From QZLE01 sp033852075 (GTDB lineage Bacteria; Pseudomonadota; Gammaproteobacteria; QZLD01), in the NCBI GenBank assembly GCA_033852075.1, contig JAWSVC010000020.1, forward strand, positions 1-64,000: DNA of 64,000 bases, in the 5' to 3' direction. This document shows, piece by piece, positions 57,126-64,000 of this stretch. Every line of letters starts with the position of its first letter. The first letter of the stretch is position 1. Position numbers and translations under genes: made by a program. The notes under the pieces are model-generated. The model made no database searches, was not told the origin of the DNA, and worked only from the letters and a program-made list of their open reading frames with translations.

Positions 57126-59051
57126 ATGCCAGTAATTACCCTCCCGGATGGAACTCAAAAAACCTTTGAAGAAAATGTGTCTGTATTCAGTGTTGCAGAG
57201 TCAATAGGAGCAGGCTTAGCCAAAGCGACGTTAGCAGGTAAGGTTAATGGAAGCATCGTAGATTACGATTACATTATCACTGAAGACGCAGAATTACAGA
57301 TTCTTACAGAAAAAGACGAAGAAGGGCTAGATATTATTCGTCATTCAGCAGCGCATCTTATGGCGCATGCAGTAAAAAATCTATTTCCGGAAGCTCAGGT
57401 AACTATAGGCCCAACCATTGATGATGGTTTTTATTATGATTTTTCTTACGAAAGATCGTTCACCCCTGAAGATCTTGTAGCTATTGAAGCTAAAATGAAA
57501 GAATTAGCAAAGGCCAATATCGAGATCACAAGAAAGGTAATGGATCGCGATGACGCTATTGAATTCTTTAAAGGCATAGGTGAAAACTATAAGGCTGAGA
57601 TCATAGGGGATATTCCTGCTGGTGAGCAGATCTCTTTATACGAGCAAGGTGACTTTATTGATCTATGTCGTGGCCCACACGTGCCAAGTACTGGCAGGAT
57701 CAAATCATTTAAGATCATGAAGGTTGCAGGTGCATACTGGCGCGGTAATTCAGATAATGAAATGCTGCAGCGTATCTATGCGACTGCATGGCGCGATAAG
57801 AAAGAATTAAAGGCTTATCTGCATAGGTTAGAAGAAGCCGAAAAGCGTGACCATAGAAAACTGGGTAAGGCACTAAACCTGTTCCACATGCAGGAAGAAG
57901 CTCCAGGGATGGTTTTTTGGCACGAAAAAGGTTGGAGTATCTACCTTACAATTGAAGATTATATCCGTAAGTTGGTTAGAAGAAATGGCTATCATGAGGT
58001 AAGAACACCGCAGATGATTAGTCGTGTGTTGTGGGAAAAATCTGGTCATTGGGATAAATTCCATGAAGAGATGTTCACAACAGCTTCAGAACAGCGTGAT
58101 TATGCGGTTAAACCTATGAACTGCCCAGGGCATATTCAGATCTTTAACCAAGGTGTAAAAAGTTATCGCGATCTGCCATATAGAATTTGTGAGTTCGGAA
58201 CCTGTCACCGTAATGAGCCATCAGGAACATTACAGGGAACCATGCGTGTTCGTGGTTTTGTGCAGGATGATGGTCATATCTTTTGCACTGAAGATCAGAT
58301 TCAAAGTGAAGTTGCAGACTTTATTGATCTTGTATTTAAGGTCTATGGAGACTTTGGCTTTGATGATATCACTATTGCATTGGCAACTCGTCCGGAAAAG
58401 AGAGTGGGTGATGATGCTGTTTGGGATAAAGCAGAAAAAGCCTTAGAGGTTGCGTTGCAAGAGAAAGGCTTGGAATTTAAGATCAAGCCTGGTGAAGGTG
58501 CGTTTTATGGTCCAAAGATTGAATTTACCATGCGTGATTGTCTGAATCGTGGTTGGCAGCTTGGTACCGTTCAGGTTGATTTTTCCATGGCAGGGCGTTT
58601 AGATGCGCAATATGTTGACGAAGACGGGCAAAGAAAGCACCCAGTTTTGATCCATAGAGCTATACTAGGATCATTAGAAAGATTTATCGGTATTCTCCTT
58701 GAGCATCATGCAGGAAAGATGCCTACATGGCTTTCACCAGTACAGGTTGCGGTGCTAAGTATTACTGATAGAGCTGCTGATTTTGTTAAGTCAGTTGAAA
58801 AGAATTTACTAAATAATGACATTAGAGTCATTTCTGACTTGAGAAATGAGAAAATCGGATTTAAAATTCGCGAGCATACTTTGCAGAAAGTTCCATACAT
58901 GCTTGTAGTTGGAGATCGTGAAAGCGAAGAAGGCAAAGTTGCGGTACGTACCAGAGATGGTAAGGATTTTGGAGTAATGTCTGTTGAAGAGTTTTTGGAT
59001 AAAATTCAAACAGATATTGCAAGCTTTGGCAAAGAAACTGTGGAGGAATAG
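57126..59051 (+). CDS. thrS: Threonyl-tRNA synthetase
   Basis: This 641-residue class II synthetase has an N-terminal TGS domain (about 1-62), the second additional domain with HSAAHLMAHA (editing, about 75-84) and the catalytic core with motif 2 (FGTCHRNEPSGT) and MNCPGHIQIF. The anticodon-binding domain is C-terminal. Zn ligands Cys (in MNCPGH) and His residues are in place. It charges tRNA-Thr and clears Ser-tRNA-Thr. It heads the thrS-infC-rpmI-rplT-pheS-pheT-ihfA operon; the infC start lies 2 bases after its stop. AAGGA precedes the ATG. Confidence 0.96.
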   Translation: MPVITLPDGTQKTFEENVSVFSVAESIGAGLAKATLAGKVNGSIVDYDYIITEDAELQILTEKDEEGLDIIRHSAAHLMAHAVKNLFPEAQVTIGPTIDDGFYYDFSYERSFTPEDLVAIEAKMKELAKANIEITRKVMDRDDAIEFFKGIGENYKAEIIGDIPAGEQISLYEQGDFIDLCRGPHVPSTGRIKSFKIMKVAGAYWRGNSDNEMLQRIYATAWRDKKELKAYLHRLEEAEKRDHRKLGKALNLFHMQEEAPGMVFWHEKGWSIYLTIEDYIRKLVRRNGYHEVRTPQMISRVLWEKSGHWDKFHEEMFTTASEQRDYAVKPMNCPGHIQIFNQGVKSYRDLPYRICEFGTCHRNEPSGTLQGTMRVRGFVQDDGHIFCTEDQIQSEVADFIDLVFKVYGDFGFDDITIALATRPEKRVGDDAVWDKAEKALEVALQEKGLEFKIKPGEGAFYGPKIEFTMRDCLNRGWQLGTVQVDFSMAGRLDAQYVDEDGQRKHPVLIHRAILGSLERFIGILLEHHAGKMPTWLSPVQVAVLSITDRAADFVKSVEKNLLNNDIRVISDLRNEKIGFKIREHTLQKVPYMLVVGDRESEEGKVAVRTRDGKDFGVMSVEEFLDKIQTDIASFGKETVEE

Positions 59052-59053
59052 AT

Positions 59054-59575
59054 ATCGCTGCTGAAAAGAGTACTCGCTGTAATAAAGAGATAACCTGCAA
59101 AGAAGTAAGGTTGATCGATGATGAAGGCGAACAAGTAGGGATTGTTTCGATTGAAGATGCTTTAGAAAGAGCTTATAATGCCGGCCTTGACCTTGTTGAG
59201 GTTTCGCCGACAGCTAAACCGCCTGTGTGTCGAGTTATGGACTACGGAAAGTACAAGTTCGAAATGGCGAAGAAACAGCAGGCTGCTAAGAAGAAGCAGA
59301 AACAGATTCAAGTCAAAGAAATTAAGTTTCGCCCAGGGACGGAAGAAGGGGATTATCAGGTAAAACTACGCAACCTGATACGTTTCCTAGAGAACGGAGA
59401 TAAGGCGAAGGTAACTGTTAGGTTTCGTGGGCGCGAAATGGCGCATATGGAACTTGGCGAAAGGTTACTGGAAAGAGTCGATAAGGATCTCGAAGAAATC
59501 GCTCAAGTTGACCAGAGAGCTAAGCGTGAAGGTCGACAAATGGTGATGATGCTGTCTCCAAAAAAGAAAAAGTAG
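59054..59575 (+). CDS. infC: Translation initiation factor IF-3, probable AUC start
   Basis: This 173-residue protein in the thrS-rpmI interval has full IF-3 homology: VDLVEVSP-type segment GLDLVEVSPTAKPPVCRVMD and C-domain KEIKFRPGTEEGDYQ. No ATG, GTG or TTG gives the full N-terminus. In frame, an ATC at 59054 lies 6 bases behind GGAGGA, and translation from it gives AAEKSTRCNKEITCKEVRLI, the length seen in relatives. The only other candidate, TTG 59111, would cut off the conserved N-terminus. E. coli infC starts at AUU and IF-3 represses its own synthesis by rejecting such starts; AUC would serve the same autoregulation. It prevents premature 50S joining and checks the start codon. Confidence 0.9.
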   Translation: MAAEKSTRCNKEITCKEVRLIDDEGEQVGIVSIEDALERAYNAGLDLVEVSPTAKPPVCRVMDYGKYKFEMAKKQQAAKKKQKQIQVKEIKFRPGTEEGDYQVKLRNLIRFLENGDKAKVTVRFRGREMAHMELGERLLERVDKDLEEIAQVDQRAKREGRQMVMMLSPKKKK

Positions 59576-59606
59576 TAATTTAAACATTAACAAATGCGGA
59601 GTTATT

Positions 59607-59804
59607 ATGCCTAAAATTAAATCAGTTCGCGGGGCAGCGAAGCGTTTTCGCAAAACTGCATCCGGTAAAATCAAGCGTGGCCAGTCTCACAGAAGTCATA
59701 TTTTGACTAAAAAGAGCACTAAGCGTAAGCGTCATCTACGTGCACCAGCTACAGTACATCCATCAGATGTAAAGTTGATCACAAAGATGGTTCCACAACT
59801 ATAA
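59607..59804 (+). CDS. rpmI: 50S ribosomal protein L35
   Basis: This 65-residue protein starts MPKIKSVRGAAKRFRKTASG and ends with an HPSDVKLITKMVPQL segment. It is a small, basic 50S protein. It lies 31 bases after infC and 27 before rplT, behind a GGAG ribosome site, as in other gammaproteobacteria. Confidence 0.96.
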   Translation: MPKIKSVRGAAKRFRKTASGKIKRGQSHRSHILTKKSTKRKRHLRAPATVHPSDVKLITKMVPQL

Positions 59805-59831
59805 CGCTAATAGCTTAACTGGAGATAAGAA

Positions 59832-60185
59832 ATGCCAAGAGTAAAACGTGGCGTTACAGCGCACGCTAAACACAAAAAAGTATTAAAGAAAGCCAAAGGC
59901 TATTACGGTGCCCGTAGTAAGGTATATCGTGTTGCCAAGCAGGCTGTTATCAAAGCAGGTCAATACGCTTATCGTGATAGACGTCAACGTAGACGTCAAT
60001 TCAGAGCGTTATGGATTGCTAGAATCAATGCAGCATCTCGTATGAATGGTCTGACCTACAGCAGATTTATTGCTGGACTTAAGAAGGCATGCATTGAAAT
60101 TGACCGTAAGGTTCTTGCTGATATCGCAGTTCACGATAAGCCAGCATTTACTGCATTGGTTGAAAAGGCAAAAGCAAGCCTATAA
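59832..60185 (+). CDS. rplT: 50S ribosomal protein L20
   Basis: This 117-residue protein matches L20 end to end (MPRVKRGVTAHAKHKKVLKK ... GLKKACIEIDRKVLADIAVH). It is required for early 50S assembly. In E. coli L20 also represses rpmI-rplT translation by binding the leader; no such structure was evaluated here. It is behind GGAG. Confidence 0.97.
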   Translation: MPRVKRGVTAHAKHKKVLKKAKGYYGARSKVYRVAKQAVIKAGQYAYRDRRQRRRQFRALWIARINAASRMNGLTYSRFIAGLKKACIEIDRKVLADIAVHDKPAFTALVEKAKASL

Positions 60186-60249
60186 CAGCTAAAACCCTTT
60201 GTATTTTCCCAGATGTTTTATGTAAGTATTTGGGGAATAAAGAAAAGGT

Positions 60250-60285
60250 AAGGAAGATAGGCGATTGCTTATCTTCCTTCTTATT
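60250..60285 (+). terminator. Hairpin between rplT and pheS (attenuator candidate)
   Basis: A 10-bp perfect stem AAGGAAGATA / TATCTTCCTT with a 10-base loop is followed by CTTATTT, a weak T-stretch. In E. coli pheST is controlled by attenuation at this point; no Phe-rich leader peptide is visible here, so partial termination is the safer view. Confidence 0.5.
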
Positions 60286-60328
60286 TATCAACAGATACCT
60301 TATTATTTAAAAGGCATTCCTAGATACA

Positions 60329-61360
60329 ATGAATACCTCAATCGATCAGGAAATTGAAGCTCTTGTTCAAGAAGCACTTGCCGCAATTGAAAAGGCAAAT
60401 GATCTTTCAGAGTTTGATCAAATCCGTGTTCAATACATGGGTAAGAAAGGTGTACTTACCGAAAAGCTGAAAAGTCTTGGTAAATTACCTCCGGAACAGC
60501 GTCCAATAGTTGGTCAGTCAATCAATGCCGCGAAGCAGACTATTCAAAACAACCTAGAAGAACGCAAGAATCTACTTCAACAAGAAGCACTGGAGAAAGA
60601 ATTAGCAGCAGAAGCTGTTGATGTAACCCTTCCAGGGCGTGGTGTTAAGCAAGGTGGACTACATCCGGTTACTAAAACCATGCAGCGAATTGAAGAGCTA
60701 TTTGCAAAAATCGGTTTTGTAGTTGAAGAAGGCCCTGAAATTGAGGATGAATACCATAATTTTGAGGCGCTGAATATTCCATCGCATCACCCGGCGCGAG
60801 CGATGCATGATACTTTCTATTTTTGCCCAGACATGCTATTGCGTACCCAGACTTCATCGGTACAGATCAGAGTAATGAACGAGCAAAAGCCTCCACTAAG
60901 AATTATTTCTCCTGGCCGTGTATATCGTCACGATTGGGATATAACCCACACCCCAATGTTTCATCAGGTTGAAGGGTTATTGGTAGACAAAGACGTCAGT
61001 TTTGCTGACCTTAAAGGTGTACTGTATGATTTTATGCAGGCATTCTTTGAAAAAGATCTAGATCTTCGTTTCCGTCCATCATACTTCCCATTTACAGAAC
61101 CATCTGCAGAAGTAGATATCCAGTGTGTAATGTGTGATGGCGTTGGTTGTCGTGTATGTAAAGGCACGGGCTGGTTAGAGGTTCTTGGGTGCGGAATGGT
61201 GCATCCAAATGTATTGAATAATGTAGGTATCAACACCGAAGATTATATTGGTTACGCCTTTGGAATGGGTGTTGAAAGGCTGGCAATGCTGCGTTATGGC
61301 ATTGACGATCTACGTATGTTTTTTGAAAATGACTTGTCATTTTTACAGCAATTTAACTAG
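60329..61360 (+). CDS. pheS: Phenylalanyl-tRNA synthetase alpha subunit
   Basis: This 343-residue class II subunit has an N-terminal coiled coil (about 1-90), then LPGRGVKQGGLHPVTKTMQR, motif 2 RTQTSSVQIR and GRVYRHDWDITHTP, and motif 3 GMGVERLAMLRYGIDDLR. The PSYFPFTEPSAEVDI segment helps bind phenylalanine. With PheT it forms the alpha2beta2 enzyme that charges tRNA-Phe. It is followed 11 bases later by pheT. Confidence 0.97.
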   Translation: MNTSIDQEIEALVQEALAAIEKANDLSEFDQIRVQYMGKKGVLTEKLKSLGKLPPEQRPIVGQSINAAKQTIQNNLEERKNLLQQEALEKELAAEAVDVTLPGRGVKQGGLHPVTKTMQRIEELFAKIGFVVEEGPEIEDEYHNFEALNIPSHHPARAMHDTFYFCPDMLLRTQTSSVQIRVMNEQKPPLRIISPGRVYRHDWDITHTPMFHQVEGLLVDKDVSFADLKGVLYDFMQAFFEKDLDLRFRPSYFPFTEPSAEVDIQCVMCDGVGCRVCKGTGWLEVLGCGMVHPNVLNNVGINTEDYIGYAFGMGVERLAMLRYGIDDLRMFFENDLSFLQQFN

Positions 61361-61371
61361 AGAGATTACCA

Positions 61372-63744
61372 ATGAGAATAAGCGAGTCATGGCTGCGTGA
61401 GTTTGTAGATATAGATCTACCAACGAATGAGCTTGCAGAGCAGCTCACAATGGCAGGTTTGGAAGTTGATTCTATCGAACCGGCTGCACCAGAATTTACT
61501 GGTGTGGTAGTTGCTCAGATAGTTAAGTGTGAACAACATCCGGATGCGGATAAACTAAGGGTTTGTCAGGTTAATACCGGAGCTGAAGAAGTTCAGATAG
61601 TATGTGGTGCACCGAATGCTAGAGAAGGGTTAATTGCTCCGCTGGCGACTATTGGTGGAAAACTACCAGGCAATTTTAAAATCAAAAAGGCAAAGCTTCG
61701 TGGTGTAGAGTCATTTGGAATGCTTTGTTCAGCTAAAGAGCTTGGTATCAATGAAGATGCCAGCGGTCTTATGGAACTGTCTGAAGATGCTTCTGTTGGC
61801 GTAGATATTCGTGATTATTTACAGTTAAATGACACTATTATCGAGGTTGATCTTACTCCAAACAGAAGTGATTGCCTGGGAATGACTGGTGTTGCTCGTG
61901 AAGTTGGGGTGGTTACACGCAGTAGCTTTGCAGAAAAGCAGACTGATGCAGTAAAAAAGGAAATTGAAGATCAATTTCCGGTTGAGATTACGGCAAACGA
62001 ACAATGCCCAAGATATGTTGGTCGTGTAATCAAGGGGGTTAATCCTACAGCCCAAACACCAATATGGATGCAGGAGAAACTGCGTCGTGGTGGAATTAGA
62101 AGTTTAAGTCCGATTGTTGATATTACTAACTATATTTTGCTTGAGCTTGGTCAGCCAATGCACGCCTTTGATTTAGATAAACTGCATGGTTGTATTGTTG
62201 TGCGTATGGCTAAGGATGGAGAAGAGCTGGAGTTGCTTGATGGCCAAACTATCAAACTAAAGTCCGATTCATTGGTCATCAGTGATAAGAGCAAGGCTTG
62301 TGCCTTAGCTGGTGTAATGGGTGGTCAGGAAAGCTCAGTAACAGATGACACCAAAGATATCTTCTTAGAGAGTGCGTTTTTCACTCCAAAGGCGATTGCC
62401 GGCAAGGCCAGAAATTACGGTCTTCATACTGATTCATCGCACAGATTTGAACGTGGTGTAAGTCCAGAATTACAGATTAAGGCGATTGAACTTGCAACAA
62501 AGCTGGCTTTAGAGATCTCTGGTGGGCAGCCTGGTCCATTGGTTGTTGCAGAAAGCAAAGATGATCTGCCAAAACAGGCGGTAATTAAACTACGTAGAGA
62601 AAGAATTGCTAAGGTTTTAGGTATTGAACTAGCTGATGCTGATATTGAAGATATCCTAACCAGACTTGGTATGGAAATAGTTGCTCAAGGTGATGGTTGG
62701 GAAGTTACAGTTCCTCTATTCAGATTCGATGTTGCTATCGAAGAAGATCTTATTGAGGAGTTGGGTAGGGTATATGGTTATAATAATATTCCACGTACTA
62801 CTGCAACCAGTAATCTGAATATCAAGGCAAATCCAGAAAAAGATGTGCCTTTAACAGCCATTCAAAAAACTTTGATTGATAGAGAATACCAGGAAGCAAT
62901 TACTTATAGCTTTGTTTGTCCAAAGACTCAAGGTTTGATAACTCCAGATGCAGAGCCAATTAAGCTGGCTAATCCTATCTCATCAGATATGGAAGTTATG
63001 CGCTCAACGATCTGGTCTGGTTTGGTAAAAGCAGCTGTTTATAACCGCAACCGTCAGCATAATCGTGTCAGGCTATTTGAAACCGGACTTGTTTTTGCAA
63101 AAAAAGATAATAAAGTCGAGCAAAATCAGTCTATTGCTGGTATTATTTTGGGTTCTAGATTAACTGAGCAGTGGTCACTTAAAGCAGAAGAAGTTGATTT
63201 CTTTGATATTAAAGGTGATGTTGAGGCTCTATTGGCTTTAGGTGGTTCTGGTGCAGATTATCAGTTTGTTGCTGATAAGCATCCTGCGTTACACCCTGGC
63301 CAGTCTGCAAAAGTAATGCGTGGTGATCAGTTTGTTGGTTGGGTTGGAGCTATTCATCCTGCGCTAGCAAAGGAGCTTGATCTTCCAACAAAAACGTATT
63401 TGTTTGAGTTGAAAGTTCATTTGCTTATTGATGGCAGTGTAGCAAAGTTTGAAAAACTATCTAAATTTCCGCAGATCAAACGAGATCTGGCAATAGTAGT
63501 AGATGAAGCAGTTTCTGCAGATTCTGTACTAAAAACTGCAGCTGTAGTTGATCCGGAAATTATTAAGGAAGTCCGTCTTTTCGACGTTTATCGTGGAAAA
63601 GGCATAGAAAGTAATTGTAAAAGTTTAGCGATTAGCTTGATTTTACGACATTTTTCGCGCACTCTTATTGATGACGAAGTCGATAAGATCGTGGAGCAGG
63701 TAATTAATAAACTTGCCGATCAGTTCGGCGCAAAGTTGAGGTAA
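61372..63744 (+). CDS. pheT: Phenylalanyl-tRNA synthetase beta subunit
   Basis: This 790-residue protein has an N-terminal OB-type tRNA-binding domain (about 40-150), B3/B4 editing domains (about 205-390), B5, and a C-terminal FDX anticodon-binding domain (KFPQIKRDLAIVVDEAVSAD). It starts MRISESWLREFVDIDLPTNE with ribosome site AGAGAT upstream. It ends 7 bases before ihfA. Confidence 0.97.
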   Translation: MRISESWLREFVDIDLPTNELAEQLTMAGLEVDSIEPAAPEFTGVVVAQIVKCEQHPDADKLRVCQVNTGAEEVQIVCGAPNAREGLIAPLATIGGKLPGNFKIKKAKLRGVESFGMLCSAKELGINEDASGLMELSEDASVGVDIRDYLQLNDTIIEVDLTPNRSDCLGMTGVAREVGVVTRSSFAEKQTDAVKKEIEDQFPVEITANEQCPRYVGRVIKGVNPTAQTPIWMQEKLRRGGIRSLSPIVDITNYILLELGQPMHAFDLDKLHGCIVVRMAKDGEELELLDGQTIKLKSDSLVISDKSKACALAGVMGGQESSVTDDTKDIFLESAFFTPKAIAGKARNYGLHTDSSHRFERGVSPELQIKAIELATKLALEISGGQPGPLVVAESKDDLPKQAVIKLRRERIAKVLGIELADADIEDILTRLGMEIVAQGDGWEVTVPLFRFDVAIEEDLIEELGRVYGYNNIPRTTATSNLNIKANPEKDVPLTAIQKTLIDREYQEAITYSFVCPKTQGLITPDAEPIKLANPISSDMEVMRSTIWSGLVKAAVYNRNRQHNRVRLFETGLVFAKKDNKVEQNQSIAGIILGSRLTEQWSLKAEEVDFFDIKGDVEALLALGGSGADYQFVADKHPALHPGQSAKVMRGDQFVGWVGAIHPALAKELDLPTKTYLFELKVHLLIDGSVAKFEKLSKFPQIKRDLAIVVDEAVSADSVLKTAAVVDPEIIKEVRLFDVYRGKGIESNCKSLAISLILRHFSRTLIDDEVDKIVEQVINKLADQFGAKLR

Positions 63745-63751
63745 AATAAAT

Positions 63752-64000
63752 ATGGCACTAACGAAAGCTGAAATTGCAGAACGTTTGTATGAAGAAGTTG
63801 GTTTAAATAAGCGCGAAGCAAAAGAACTGGTAGAAAACTTTTTCGAACAGCTACGTACATCGTTAGAAGATGGTACACAGGTCAAACTTTCAGGGTTTGG
63901 AAACTTTGATCTTAGGGATAAGAATCAACGTCCAGGGCGTAACCCAAAAACTGGTGAAGAGATACCTATCTCAGCACGCAGAGTAGTAACATTCCGCCCA
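63752..64000 (+). CDS. ihfA: Integration host factor alpha subunit, 5' part
   Basis: The first 83 residues (MALTKAEIAERLYEEVGLNK ... GNFDLRDKNQRPGRNPKTGE) match IHF alpha, which bends DNA with IHF beta. The GRNPKTGEEIP arm that enters the minor groove is complete. The remaining 15 or so residues lie beyond the window edge. The pheT-ihfA linkage is usual in gammaproteobacteria. Confidence 0.95.
   Translation, partial: MALTKAEIAERLYEEVGLNKREAKELVENFFEQLRTSLEDGTQVKLSGFGNFDLRDKNQRPGRNPKTGEEIPISARRVVTFRP

Noticed and set aside
59111..59575. infC starting at TTG 59111
   Set aside because: It would remove about 19 residues of the conserved N-terminus and has no ribosome site; the ATC at 59054 fits better.
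60212..60250. A pheM-like leader peptide before pheS
   Set aside because: The only short ORF there, MFYVSIWGIKKR, has one Phe and no run, so it cannot work like the E. coli leader.

Overview
The window is about 64 kb of AT-rich chromosome from a gammaproteobacterium. The evidence is the thrS-infC-rpmI-rplT-pheS-pheT-ihfA order at the right end, a type 2 EF-G like that of Vibrio and Pseudomonas relatives, a MotY-like protein, YajQ, and an OlsF-type ornithine lipid synthase. I cannot place it to order or genus from the sequence. There is no rRNA operon, CRISPR array or prophage, and two tRNA genes are present (Asn-GTT, Val-GAC).

Region 1 (1-19.7 kb) is accessory. Three large paralogous secreted proteins (1415, 1153 and 1735 aa) are built from DUF11 domains, TolB/PD40-type propeller repeats and a C-terminal InlB-like repeat. 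The debris of a fourth paralogue also survives. Between them sit toxin-antitoxin or defence-like genes: an AbiE type IV pair, a Fic protein, a HipBA pair and a broken PIN-domain toxin. Two of the big genes share a nearly identical leader and the same terminator hairpin. The locus looks like a duplicating surface-protein array with cassettes between the copies.

Region 2 (19.7-30 kb) holds a periplasmic sensing and redox part. A porin-like protein, a small PstS-like periplasmic protein, a hybrid histidine kinase and a LuxR-type regulator form one minus-strand cluster. A long intergenic region carries two similar hairpin-ended transcripts. Then come a BASS/arsenite-type transporter, a CoA-disulfide/persulfide reductase with a rhodanese domain, and a Lpd-like flavoprotein.

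Region 3 (30-42 kb) is mixed: two diguanylate cyclases, HslR, a membrane-spanning Rad50/SbcC-like ATPase followed by a lipoprotein made of 11-residue repeats, an orphan zinc/manganese-type binding protein with a DtxR-type regulator, a secreted alpha/beta hydrolase with a duplicated Cys module, and YjdM. A decayed ISNCY-type transposase fragment lies at 42.1-42.6 kb.

Region 4 (42.6-53 kb) holds EF-G type 2, an OlsF-like acyltransferase, a PEP-CTERM protein, three small secreted proteins, a methyltransferase, YajQ, a MotY/OmpA-like protein and an HDOD protein. Region 5 (53-64 kb) is core genome: tRNA-Asn, an aspartate-type aminotransferase, uvrB, tRNA-Val, and the translation operon, where infC appears to start at an AUC codon. 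Three diverged copies of an intergenic repeat (4.7-5.0, 49.9-50.2 and 56.6-56.9 kb) are scattered through the window.
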